The notes below the pieces were generated by a model. The model had not been told where the DNA came from and made no database searches. It saw nothing but the letters and a program-made list of their open reading frames with translations. 64,000 bases of DNA from Arthrospira sp. PCC 9108. GTDB lineage: Bacteria; Cyanobacteriota; Cyanobacteriia; Cyanobacteriales; Microcoleaceae. The DNA lies in contig CP066886.1 in the NCBI GenBank assembly GCA_016745315.1, forward strand, positions 3,038,501 to 3,102,500, given 5' to 3'. How positions within the stretch are numbered: position 1 is the stretch's first letter; each line of letters begins with the position of its first letter. The position numbers and the translations under genes are program-made. Below, one piece after another: positions 40,069-49,083 of this stretch.

Positions 40069-40172
40069 TTATTCCCACGATTAACTATCGTATCAGCAGT
40101 CAATCGATTTTGTCAACCCCTGGCGCGGAATTTTTTTGATAGTGAACTCAAAAGCCGATGTATATGGGTTGA

Positions 40173-41939
40173 TCAGCTATTGTGGGTTAATAGGGGAAAC
40201 TCATCAAATTTGATCACTTGACTATTAGGCTGTTCTGTGTTGAACAGATAGCTGCTCACAGTGGCCGTGCCCGTGTCCAAAATACTAAAAACTGTAATAT
40301 CGTTACTAGCGATATAGGGTTGAGGTGCGCCATCTCTATCGGAAACGGGACTAAGGTTAGGAATGATAGGTTGGAGTCCGTTGGGGTCTCCGAATGGGGT
40401 ATATACTTCGGTGAAAGCTGGGGGAACAAATCGGCGATTATTTCCCCAAGCCGCACCATAACTATTTCCGACATTGGAAGATTCTAAAAAGTTAATTCCC
40501 GTGGGTCCCAGAAATCGGTTCCACAGGTGGGAGTGTCCGTAATACACCAGTTGAACTCCGGCGGCTTCTAATAATGGCATAACATCCCTAATTAAATAAT
40601 CAGATGATTTGGGATATTCATAGCGAATCATAATAATATTGCCGTTATTATCAACATCCTTAATTTGCACGGGTTCCGTATAGGCGGGAACTATATTATC
40701 CCCTAAAGTGTGGGGAGGATGATGGAACATAACGATTTTATATTTAGCCTGTTGAAATTCCGGGCTATTGAGTTCCTGTTTTAACCAGATATATTGTTGG
40801 CTTCCTGCGGAAATAGGCTCAAATAAATGTTGGCCATAGCCCCAATTTTCGGGACGTTCAAAGTCTGCGTCTCTCTCTCGATAACGTCCTCTGGCGTGGG
40901 AGTCTAACCGATAAACCCGCCAAACATTGGTCGCGGATAAAACTACTAAGCGGATATCTCCAAAGGTGATAGCATAATAATTGTGGTGGGGATTGGGGAG
41001 AGTAAATATTTGGTTATAGGTATCTGAGTTAAAGCTGTGGTCTCGGAGCCATTGTTGCTGAATTTCGGGGTCATTATTAGGGTTAATGGTGGCAGCATTT
41101 TGTTGATAAAGCTGTTGGGCGGCAAATTGAGGGTAACTATTATTAAACTGGTTGTTTAAGCTGTCGGTTTCGGAAAAAGCCCCCATCATTTCATGATTAC
41201 CAATAGCGGGGAATAAGGGGAAATTTTGAATTAAAGCGCCGCCTTTATAAGTAGTGGTGACACCATTTGTTTCGAGTTGATAATGGGCGCGACCTTGCAG
41301 ACAGGGAAAAAAGGCTCCGCCGCGATTATCGTCGAACCATTCGGAAGCGCGATCGGGAATATTGACTAAATCACCAGCCATAAAAACAGCATCAATATCG
41401 ACAGTTTCAGCTACTTTTTGAAGATTGGCGGCGGTCATGGGTTTAAGTTGGTGGTCGGAGGTGAGGAGGATTTTTAAGGCTGTTCCGGGTTGGGGTAAAC
41501 TAGCTAGGCTGAATACTTGGCTACTGATTTTGATGCCGTTGTCTGTGGTACTGTGAACTTGGTAGGGAACCCGTTGGCCTGGGGTTAAGTCTGTGATGGT
41601 GGCTTCGTGTCGCCAGATCGGTCTGGGAATGGGTTGGGTGTAGATGCGGTTGTTTTGGGTTTGGACTCCTACCCAGGAATTTTGGTCTTCGCGAGTGCGA
41701 GTGAGTTGGGAGGTGCTGGCGATCGCATTTTGTTGGAGGTTACTGCCATAATTGACTTGATGCTGAGAACCAGAAAACTCGGTAAACCACACCACCCGGA
41801 CTGAGTTTTCCGTGGGTAGTTGTAAAAAAGGATCGCTGAGGAGACGAGGTTGTAAGCCTTGAGAAACCATAATCAAAATCGAGATTACACTAGACAGTAA
41901 CAAGCCAAAAATCCAGAAATACCGGGTAGCAGAAATCAT
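40173..41939 (-). CDS. Purple-acid-phosphatase-like metallophosphoesterase, membrane-anchored or secreted
   Basis: A 588-residue protein. An N-terminal hydrophobic helix (FWIFGLLLSSVISILIMVSQ) is a signal peptide or anchor. A fibronectin-like PAP N-domain follows (SVRVVWFTEFSGSQHQVNYG), then the calcineurin-like fold: LLTSDHQL, VFMAGDLVN, FPAIGNHEM, IVMFHHPPH and LVYYGHSHLWNR supply the metal ligands. It probably hydrolyses phosphomonoesters outside the cytoplasm, relevant to phosphate supply. The first metal motif is SDHQ instead of GDxG/H, typical of atypical members. Monocistronic, divergent from lysC. Confidence 0.82.
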   Translation of the reverse strand: MISATRYFWIFGLLLSSVISILIMVSQGLQPRLLSDPFLQLPTENSVRVVWFTEFSGSQHQVNYGSNLQQNAIASTSQLTRTREDQNSWVGVQTQNNRIYTQPIPRPIWRHEATITDLTPGQRVPYQVHSTTDNGIKISSQVFSLASLPQPGTALKILLTSDHQLKPMTAANLQKVAETVDIDAVFMAGDLVNIPDRASEWFDDNRGGAFFPCLQGRAHYQLETNGVTTTYKGGALIQNFPLFPAIGNHEMMGAFSETDSLNNQFNNSYPQFAAQQLYQQNAATINPNNDPEIQQQWLRDHSFNSDTYNQIFTLPNPHHNYYAITFGDIRLVVLSATNVWRVYRLDSHARGRYRERDADFERPENWGYGQHLFEPISAGSQQYIWLKQELNSPEFQQAKYKIVMFHHPPHTLGDNIVPAYTEPVQIKDVDNNGNIIMIRYEYPKSSDYLIRDVMPLLEAAGVQLVYYGHSHLWNRFLGPTGINFLESSNVGNSYGAAWGNNRRFVPPAFTEVYTPFGDPNGLQPIIPNLSPVSDRDGAPQPYIASNDITVFSILDTGTATVSSYLFNTEQPNSQVIKFDEFPLLTHNS

Positions 41940-42142
41940 GGGTGGAGGGGCGATCGCCAGGACTACAAACCGATTATCAGAAACCTATAACTTAAACGGT
42001 ATCAGAAAAGCCGGGAATTTTTCCCGAATGTTTCCGATACAATATGGGGGATGTCACGCCCTCGGTCTGGTGGACATGGGCAACGGCCTGCAATCTGTCG
42101 TCGGTGTAACCTATTGTTGAGTTTCCTTATGGTGGAATTACT

Positions 42143-43966
42143 ATGCTGATTGTTCAAAAATATGGTGGTACTTCTGTTGGGTCAGTAGATCGCATTCAAG
42201 CGGTAGCCCGTCGGGTGGCGAAAACCGCCGAAGATCATTCTGTGGTGGTGGTGGTTTCGGCTATGGGAAAAACTACTGATGGTTTGGTGAAACTAGCCCA
42301 AGAAATTTCTACCCATCCCTCTCGCCGGGAAATGGATATGTTGTTATCTACTGGCGAACAGGTGACGATCGCTTTAATGAGTATGGCACTACAGGAAATG
42401 GGACAACCAGCCATTTCCATGACCGGGGCTCAGGTGGGAATTGTCACAGAGGCTGAACATAGTCGCGCCCGGATTTTAAATATCCAAACCGATCGCCTAA
42501 CTCGTCACCTAAAAGAGGGTAAGGTCGTAGTAGTAGCCGGTTTCCAGGGAGTTAGCGATCGCCAAGAATTGGAAATTACCACCCTAGGACGAGGAGGATC
42601 GGATACTTCCGCAGTCGCTTTGGCGGCAGCATTACAAGCCGATAAATGCGAAATTTATACCGATGTACCCGGAATTTTAACTACAGACCCCCGCCTTGTC
42701 CCTAAAGCACAGTTGATGGATGAAATTACCTGTGATGAAATGCTCGAACTTGCTAGTTTAGGGGCTAAAGTTCTCCATCCCAGGGCCGTGGAAATTGCCC
42801 GAAATTATGGCATTCCCTTAGTGGTGCGATCGAGTTGGACTGATGATCCGGGTACACGGGTGACTTCTTCATCACCGTCGCGTCCTTCTATGGAAGGGTT
42901 GGAACTGGTGCGACCCGTTGATGGGGTAGAATTTGATCTAGATCAGGCGGCGGTTTCCTTATTGCGTATTCCCGATCGCCCTGGGATTGCAGCCCGTTTA
43001 TTTGGGGGAATTGCCCTCCAGAAGCTCAATGTGGATTTGATTATTCAGTCGATCCATGAAGCCAATATTAATGATATTACCTTTACGGTGACTCATAATT
43101 GCTATAAACGAGCGATCGCTGTAGCTGATGCAATTTTACCAACCTTGGGACGCAACAACGACCCCAAAATTGGAGAACCCGAAGTGCGCGGCTATGATAG
43201 CCCTATCGCTAAAGTTAGCATTGTCGGCGCGGGGATGATTGGTCGCCCCAAAGTCGCTTCCCAAATGTTCCGCACTTTAGCCGAGGCGGGAATTAATATT
43301 CAGATGATTTCTACTTCCGAAGTTAAAGTCAGTTGTGTGATTGATGCCACTGAGTGCGATCGGGCTGTAACTGCCCTCTGTCAAACCTTTGATGTACTAA
43401 CCCGCAGCAGCAAAAAGACTCAACTGGTTGGCAGGTCTGATCTTCCCCCAGTGCGAGGAGTTGCCATAGACCGTAACCAAGCCCGTTTGGCCATCCGTCA
43501 TGTTCCCGATCGCCCCGGAATGGCGGCGGAGTTGTTTACCCTGCTGGCACATCACAATATTAGCGTTGATATGATTATCCAATCACAGCGCTGTCACCAG
43601 GTTAATGATATTCTCACCCGCGATATTGCTTTTACTGTCGCTCAAGGTGATGCAGAAGAGGCTAAACTGGTGATTAAAAAGGCGATCGCTAATTGGGGTT
43701 ATGGGGAAGTTACCCTCAATTCGGCGATCGCTAAAGTTAGCGCCGTAGGGGCCGGAATGGTCGATAACCCCGGAGTCGCCGCCCGTATGTTTGAAGCCCT
43801 CGCCGCCGAAAATATCAACATCTCCATGATTGCCACTTCCGAAATTAAAATCAGTTGTGTAGTCGATGAAAAAGATGGCATCAAAGCCGTCCAGACCATT
43901 CATGATGCCTTTGGTTTGTCCGGTGATGAGGTGGTGACTATTCCCACCCCAGCCGCCGCCTTGTAG
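42143..43966 (+). CDS. lysC: Aspartate kinase with four ACT domains
   Basis: A 607-residue aspartokinase of the cyanobacterial type. The kinase domain (1-245) shows KYGGTSVGS, FQGVSDRQEITTLGRGGSD-like text (TTLGRGGSDTSAVALAAAL) and LHPRAVE. Two ACT pairs follow in tandem: RIPDRPGIAARLFGGIA with SIVGAGMIGRPKVA, then HVPDRPGMAAELFTLLA with SAVGAGMVDNPGVAARMF. It phosphorylates aspartate for Lys/Thr/Met synthesis and is presumably inhibited by Lys and Thr through the ACT domains. The duplicated ACT pair is known for cyanobacterial enzymes. GGTGG lies before the ATG. Intact. Confidence 0.95.
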   Translation: MLIVQKYGGTSVGSVDRIQAVARRVAKTAEDHSVVVVVSAMGKTTDGLVKLAQEISTHPSRREMDMLLSTGEQVTIALMSMALQEMGQPAISMTGAQVGIVTEAEHSRARILNIQTDRLTRHLKEGKVVVVAGFQGVSDRQELEITTLGRGGSDTSAVALAAALQADKCEIYTDVPGILTTDPRLVPKAQLMDEITCDEMLELASLGAKVLHPRAVEIARNYGIPLVVRSSWTDDPGTRVTSSSPSRPSMEGLELVRPVDGVEFDLDQAAVSLLRIPDRPGIAARLFGGIALQKLNVDLIIQSIHEANINDITFTVTHNCYKRAIAVADAILPTLGRNNDPKIGEPEVRGYDSPIAKVSIVGAGMIGRPKVASQMFRTLAEAGINIQMISTSEVKVSCVIDATECDRAVTALCQTFDVLTRSSKKTQLVGRSDLPPVRGVAIDRNQARLAIRHVPDRPGMAAELFTLLAHHNISVDMIIQSQRCHQVNDILTRDIAFTVAQGDAEEAKLVIKKAIANWGYGEVTLNSAIAKVSAVGAGMVDNPGVAARMFEALAAENINISMIATSEIKISCVVDEKDGIKAVQTIHDAFGLSGDEVVTIPTPAAAL

Positions 43967-43983
43967 CCTCAATAAACCCCCTA

Positions 43984-44025
43984 GGGCGGGTTGACCTAGG
44001 CTATGATTAATTGGGGAACCCGCCC
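43984..44025. repeat. GGGCGGGTT...AACCCGCCC palindromic repeat after lysC
   Basis: GGGCGGGTT (43984-43992) and AACCCGCCC (44017-44025) are perfect inverted arms around 24 nt. The arms match those of the repeat found inside both group II introns; the centre differs. In this position it could act as a transcription terminator for lysC. Confidence 0.6.
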
Positions 44026-44134
44026 CCACCAGACAATTGCTTATTAATAATTACCATCGGAAGGTGTACAATGTAGCCGTTAACCGGAGAGTGTGCCTAG
44101 CTAAATTAGTGTCAACCATTCAAATTGAGACAGG

Positions 44135-45223
44135 ATGCCATCAATAATAGTTAGCAAACTGAACGCTGTTTTCACCCTGTTTCTCAGCCTGTTAGTGGAA
44201 GCCATGCCCTTCCTGTTACTGGGTGTCATGTTGTCCAGTCTACTGCTGTGGTTAGTGGATGAACGCAAACTGCTATACTACGTTCCAACTAACCCCTTCC
44301 TGGGGGCGATTTTTGGCAGTCTTTTCGGGTTTATGTTTCCCGTGTGTGAGTGTGGAAATGTTCCCGTTGCCCGTCGCCTCCTGAGTCAAGGAGTACCTGC
44401 CTCAGCAGCGATCGGCTTTTTATTTGCTGCCCCCACCATTAATCCTATTGTGATTTGGTCAACTTGGGTAGCCTTCCGGGGACAGCCAGAAGTCGTCGTT
44501 TTACGGATTTTATTTTCCCTGATAATTGCCATAACATTAGGCTTAGTTTTTAGCGCCCAAAAAGACCTGCGGCCCTTTCTACAAAAAGCCCTCGCCCGTT
44601 TAATTCCTCAACCTGACTTCACCGAAAAAGCCGTCGATGAGATGCCCAAATCTTCCCTACTAAGATCCGGAACTTATATTATGGGTCAGTCAGCCAGTCC
44701 CGTGCGCTTGCAGTCTATGCCTATGTGGAAAGCTGAGGGACAAGGTGTTCAAGCCGTCGCTACTATGCCTCAAACAAGTTTCAGTTTCTCCTCTATTTTT
44801 ATCCGCCCCACCCGCGACCGGGTTGGTTTAATGATTGAAAGTGGCGTGCAGGAGTTTCGAGAATTGGGGGGAATGTTGGTAGTCGGAAGTGCGATCGCTG
44901 CTATTATTCAAACAGTAATACCCCGCGAAATTATCCTCAGCTTAGGTTACGGTCCCATTTCCTCCATTATGGCGATGTTATTACTAGCTGGAGTAGTTTC
45001 TATTTGTTCCACTGTTGACGCATTTTTTGCCCTCTCTTTTGCCGCCACTTTTACCACAGGTTCCTTACTAGCATTTTTAGTATTCGGACCCATGATTGAT
45101 ATTAAAACCGTCGGCTTGATGATGTCGATTTTCCAAACTCGCGCCATCATTTATCTGATGATTCTCGCCGCCCAGCTTACCTTTTTGCTAACCTTGGCTG
45201 TCAATCTCAATCTGAACTATTGA
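44135..45223 (+). CDS. YraQ/UPF0718 family permease
   Basis: A 362-residue integral membrane protein with about eight hydrophobic helices. The family signature PVCECGNVPVARRLLSQGVP followed by AAPTINPIVIW is present, and a second Cys motif CSTVDAFFALSF lies late. The family (DUF318) is a predicted permease, often encoded with TIGR03943 proteins, of uncertain substrate; metal or metalloid export has been proposed. The TIGR03943 gene follows at once. A non-conserved cytoplasmic loop occupies about residues 150-230. Confidence 0.83.
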   Translation: MPSIIVSKLNAVFTLFLSLLVEAMPFLLLGVMLSSLLLWLVDERKLLYYVPTNPFLGAIFGSLFGFMFPVCECGNVPVARRLLSQGVPASAAIGFLFAAPTINPIVIWSTWVAFRGQPEVVVLRILFSLIIAITLGLVFSAQKDLRPFLQKALARLIPQPDFTEKAVDEMPKSSLLRSGTYIMGQSASPVRLQSMPMWKAEGQGVQAVATMPQTSFSFSSIFIRPTRDRVGLMIESGVQEFRELGGMLVVGSAIAAIIQTVIPREIILSLGYGPISSIMAMLLLAGVVSICSTVDAFFALSFAATFTTGSLLAFLVFGPMIDIKTVGLMMSIFQTRAIIYLMILAAQLTFLLTLAVNLNLNY

Positions 45224-45234
45224 TATCAGCGCCT

Positions 45235-46037
45235 ATGAACCGTGTTAGACCGACCTTAAATAGGTTATCATCTCGTTTACAACTGTGGTTGCAGTCTCCT
45301 TGGGTGGACGCTATAGCTATATTAGCTTGGGGATTCCTTCTCCTCAGATATTGGCTGAATGGACAACTTTATGTCCTCATTCATCCTAACTATTTTCCCC
45401 TCGCTATCGGTGGCGGTTTTCTGTTATTAGTCTTTGGAGGATTTCGGATTTGGGAACTCTCCAGAATTACCAAAAACCTCAAGCGCAGATAGACCAACAA
45501 TCCCTACAACATATTAGTTTATTTCCCAAAGGTTGGAGTACCGCCCTACTATTAATTTCTCTCCTGTTAGGTCTTTTCATTACCCCCCGAAATCTGGGTA
45601 GTTATGTCGCCTTACAACGGGGTATCATGGACTCTTTACCCGCTACACAAATTCAGCCCCAACAATTTCGTACCGCTTCTCGACCAGAAGAGCGATCGCT
45701 GATAGAATGGATTAGGCTACTTAATATCAATCCCGAACCGGATACATATAGAGGTCAAAGAGTCAATGTCACCGGATTTGTCATTTATCCCCCTAACCTT
45801 CCCCAAAATTTTATCTTTATTACCCGGTTTGTAATCACCTGCTGTGCTGCTGATGCTTACCCCATTGCGCTTCCTGTCATGCTTCCTGATACTAACCGGG
45901 GGGCATATCCCCAAGACAGTTGGCTACAGGTTGAGGGTGAAATGACTACCGAAGTTCTCAATAATCAACGGAGGTTAACTATCAAAGCTGACAAATTAAC
46001 CCCAATTCCAGAACCTCGAAATCCCTATGAATATTGA
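45235..46037 (+). pseudogene. TIGR03943-family protein (permease partner), apparently frameshifted
   Basis: The first frame (45235-45492) has two membrane helices (VDAIAILAWGFLLLRYW, YFPLAIGGGFLLLVFGGFR). The second (45450-46037) opens with a linker and a helix (TALLLISLLLGLFIT) and then the conserved C-terminal domain with VNVTGFVIYPP and FVITCCAADAYPIALPV. Family members normally have all of this in one chain of about 270 residues, so a one-base shift in the 43-bp overlap is likely. Two separately translated overlapping genes remain possible. It accompanies the YraQ permease. Confidence 0.62.
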
Positions 46038-46074
46038 TGCTTGATAATTGCAAATTTTTTTGGGAGACTTGGAA

Positions 46075-46827
46075 ATGCAGCTAATCGATTTCATGAGTTT
46101 GATTCATCCGTTTCTAGCCGTAGTTGTCGTATTTCCCATAATTGGAATTTCTACCCACATGGCTTGGCAAACTCGTCAGCGTCGCCTACAAACACTAGAA
46201 AAAGGCAGCACAAGTCGCATTCCCCCAATGGTAGGTCGGGAACACTTAAAAATGGGACGTTTACTAACTGGTGCCGTCGTAGGAGTGACCCTGATTGCTT
46301 TAGCGTATTCCATTGGATTTAAAGGAGTATTTAAGGAACTTTCTAATGAGAATATGTTTGAGGCGATTTTTATAGTTTTAATCTTTATCGGGACCATCGC
46401 CTCCTTAGTTTTTCTGTACCGTGCTAATGCTAATCAACCCCTGTGGCGGGGTGTTTTTGCCACCTTAACCGGGGCAGGATTAGTAATTTTGGGGGCACAA
46501 GATGGCGTTTTTCGCCGAGGTTATGAGTGGCACTTCTCCCATTACTATTATGGCATTACTTCCGCTTTATTGATGATTTTTGCCTTGGCAATTGTTCCCG
46601 ATATTTACAAATCCTACAAATGGCGCATGGCTCATACCATACTTAATTGTATAGCCTTATTGCTATTTATAGGACAGGGATTTACCGGGTCTCGCGATTT
46701 GTTGGAAATACCCCTGAGTTGGCAACTAGACCATCTGAGAAAGTGCGATTGGGGCGCGCAAACTTGCCCTAATAATTCCCAGTCTCGCGCACCGGAAGAG
46801 TTGATAATTCAGGCCTTGTCGAAATAG
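46075..46827 (+). CDS. DUF4079 family membrane protein
   Basis: About 250 residues, starting MQLIDFMSLIHPFLAVVVVF behind GGGAG; an upstream start at 46048 is possible but lacks a ribosome site. Five or six hydrophobic helices and conserved His residues (IHPFLA, YEWHFSHYYYGITSALL) suggest a b-type haem-like or quinone-related membrane protein of the DUF4079 family known in cyanobacteria. Function not established. The 3' end overlaps the HEAT-repeat gene convergently by 59 bp. Confidence 0.72.
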   Translation: MQLIDFMSLIHPFLAVVVVFPIIGISTHMAWQTRQRRLQTLEKGSTSRIPPMVGREHLKMGRLLTGAVVGVTLIALAYSIGFKGVFKELSNENMFEAIFIVLIFIGTIASLVFLYRANANQPLWRGVFATLTGAGLVILGAQDGVFRRGYEWHFSHYYYGITSALLMIFALAIVPDIYKSYKWRMAHTILNCIALLLFIGQGFTGSRDLLEIPLSWQLDHLRKCDWGAQTCPNNSQSRAPEELIIQALSK

Positions 46828-48001
46828 TCTCTAATTGTCGCATAGCGGCGATCGCATGAAATTTTACACTATCATTAACATCGGTTTTGAGGACTTGCAG
46901 AATCTCCATAGTTTTCACATCTCCTAACTGACCTAAAGCATAAGCTAACGCTTGTTTAATCCGTATTTGGCTGAGGCTAGGATGTCCTGACCTGAATAAA
47001 TCTAGCAATATTTGGCTTGCCTGATTTTTGAGATCCGCAGTTTTTAGGCGACCTAATAACTGGATAGTTTCTAGGGTAACTGCTTCATTAAAATCTGAGA
47101 GACATTCAGCGATGCAGTCTAAGGCTGCTGACCTTTCCATCCAAATTAACGCTTTAACACAGGCAATTTGTAAAGGAATTGGGGTCAGGTAAGATTTTAA
47201 AAGTATCGATAGGCTTTCAATAGCTGTATCCGTTTTTAAGCGCCCCATAGCCATTGCTGCTTGCTGACAAACAGTGACGTTAATATCATAAAGTAATGGG
47301 TCTATCGACTCTACCAAGCGCCATTGTGTCGCTATATCTGACCGAAATCCTAAACTGATTACGGCTTCCGATCGCACTATGGCTGCATGGTCTTCTAGGG
47401 CATTAATTAAAGCCGGAATTACCCGATCATCCCGAAAACTTCCCAAGGTTTCAATGGCGATCGCCCTCACCTGGGGGTCGGGGTCTTTAACAACAGTTAA
47501 CAGGGGAGAAATTACCCCCGAAATGCGAATTTGAGATAAAGCACGCACACCCATCAGACGGGTTTCGGGGTCTTCTAAAAGAGTGGTTAAACTTGCCACC
47601 GCCTCCGGTCCTAAATTAGCTAACGCACTAGCGGCGATCGCTATTAATTCATCATCAGCATCGCTACTGAGGAAATTCACCAAACAGGCGATCGCTTCTG
47701 GGGTATGAAAATCCCCTAAAATTCGCCCCGCAAACCATCTATATTCTGGATCTGCTGTTTCATCCTCGAAAATTTCAATTAATGGGAAACAGGCTGATTT
47801 CCCCAATTTCGGCAACAGTTTAGCCACATCCCAACGGGTGTGAAAATCTCCATATTGTAAAGCTGTTAAAGCTAAAGCGATCGCCTCTTCCAACCCCTCA
47901 TTTTCCCCACTCACACAAAACTGTTGTAGACCGTAAACCACCTGGGGCCAATCCCGATTATCACTAGCCACCTTAGCTAGGTTAATAAATTCATTCATCA
48001 T
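46769..48001 (-). CDS. HEAT-repeat protein
   Basis: A 410-residue all-helical protein made of HEAT/PBS-lyase-like repeats (for example DPDPQVRAIAIETLGSFRDD, HAAIVRSEAVISLGFRSD, ADDELIAIAASALANLGPEA). Such solenoids bind proteins; in cyanobacteria relatives act as phycobilin lyases or phycobilisome-degradation factors (CpcE/NblB type), but nothing here proves that. It lies 25 bp downstream of cobA on the same strand and next to nirA, so a role linked to nitrite assimilation is possible. Confidence 0.78.
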   Translation of the reverse strand: MMNEFINLAKVASDNRDWPQVVYGLQQFCVSGENEGLEEAIALALTALQYGDFHTRWDVAKLLPKLGKSACFPLIEIFEDETADPEYRWFAGRILGDFHTPEAIACLVNFLSSDADDELIAIAASALANLGPEAVASLTTLLEDPETRLMGVRALSQIRISGVISPLLTVVKDPDPQVRAIAIETLGSFRDDRVIPALINALEDHAAIVRSEAVISLGFRSDIATQWRLVESIDPLLYDINVTVCQQAAMAMGRLKTDTAIESLSILLKSYLTPIPLQIACVKALIWMERSAALDCIAECLSDFNEAVTLETIQLLGRLKTADLKNQASQILLDLFRSGHPSLSQIRIKQALAYALGQLGDVKTMEILQVLKTDVNDSVKFHAIAAMRQLETISTRPELSTLPVRETGNY

Positions 48002-48026
48002 ATTATCAAATCCTTATCAAATTCCA

Positions 48027-48812
48027 TTATTTAGTTATGATTTTCACAGGTACAGGACGACATCCATACAGAACATCATTTAAGCCCACCACCTCACCAA
48101 TAACAGCAATAGCTGGCGCTTCAAAACCCGTATTTTCCACCTGTTCAATAATAGTGTTTAAAGTGCCCCGTAATTCCTCCTGGTGCGGACAAGTTCCCCA
48201 ACGAATTAAAGCTATGGGAGTTTCCATGCTTAAACCACCAGCCACCAAAGCCTCAATAATATTACCCAAATTTTGAACCCCCATATAAATCACAATAGTT
48301 TCAGAACCCTTAGCAATAGCCTCCCACTTCACCTCTGGGCGATACTTTCCCGCCGCTTCATGACCTGTTACAAAAGTCACAGAAGAACTATAATTCCGGT
48401 GAGTTAAAGGAATCCCCGCATAAGCTGGCGCGGCAATACCAGAAGTCACACCCGGAACCACCTCTACCGGAACTCCTGCCGCAATTAAAGCCTCCATTTC
48501 CTCCCCACCGCGACCAAAAACAAACGGATCGCCACCTTTTAATCGCACAACTACCCCATGAGTTTGGGCTTGATCAATCATTAATTGTGTCGTTTCCTCT
48601 TGGGGTAAAGAATGGCGACCGCGACGCTTTCCGGCATGGATTTTTTCAGCCTTTGGGTTAATCATTGCTAAAATTTCTTCACTCACCAAAGCATCATAAA
48701 TAACCACATCCGCTGACTCAATCAAAACTTTACCTTTTAATGTCAGCAAACCCGGATCGCCAGGCCCCGCACCCACTAAATAAACCTTGCCAATAGCTGA
48801 TTTTGTTTCCAT
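48027..48812 (-). CDS. cobA: Uroporphyrinogen-III C-methyltransferase
   Basis: A 261-residue SAM-dependent methyltransferase. Motifs: VYLVGAGPGDPGLLTLKG, VVRLKGGDPFVFGRGGEEM, VVPGVTSGIAAPAYAGIPLT, and YMGVQNL near the SAM site. It dimethylates uroporphyrinogen III to precorrin-2, the first step to sirohaem, the cofactor of nitrite reductase. It is divergent from nirA, with an NtcA box in the gap, so shared nitrogen control is likely. It is single-domain, without CysG-type dehydrogenase/chelatase parts. Confidence 0.93.
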   Translation of the reverse strand: METKSAIGKVYLVGAGPGDPGLLTLKGKVLIESADVVIYDALVSEEILAMINPKAEKIHAGKRRGRHSLPQEETTQLMIDQAQTHGVVVRLKGGDPFVFGRGGEEMEALIAAGVPVEVVPGVTSGIAAPAYAGIPLTHRNYSSSVTFVTGHEAAGKYRPEVKWEAIAKGSETIVIYMGVQNLGNIIEALVAGGLSMETPIALIRWGTCPHQEELRGTLNTIIEQVENTGFEAPAIAVIGEVVGLNDVLYGCRPVPVKIITK

Positions 48813-48925
48813 AATTGCACCTCGTTAATTAATTACTAAATAATTCCCAGACATTAGATAAGTTTAAACTTGCCATCATCATCAGGTTGATGAACCCAAA
48901 TTATGGTGAATTTCCCCGGAATTTG

Positions 48926-48939
48926 GTATTCCAAAATAC
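48926..48939. promoter_or_regulatory. Putative NtcA-binding site
   Basis: GTATTCCAAAATAC matches GTA-N8-TAC, the consensus of the nitrogen regulator NtcA. It lies between the divergent cobA (start 48812) and nirA (start 49084). A TATTAT -10-like box is 29 bp downstream, a little further than usual. Nitrite reductase genes are classic NtcA targets, which supports the call. Confidence 0.65.
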
Positions 48940-49083
48940 TAAAACCTGGCAAGTATGCGTTTTTTACATATTATATATGCAATAATTGCAAAATCAGAGG
49001 TTTTATGTATCTTCAACTACAAATTATCACTGATTCTGAATTTAATCTACAAATCATTGTTAACCTCAGTTATAGATAAAATC

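Noticed and set aside
41938..42120. A 60-codon ORF in the lysC upstream region
   Set aside because: Overlaps the start of the divergent phosphatase gene, has no ribosome site and an unconvincing product.
48955..49083. Longer nirA start at 48955
   Set aside because: It would add a hydrophobic leader unlike known NirA proteins and overlap the promoter region next to the NtcA box.
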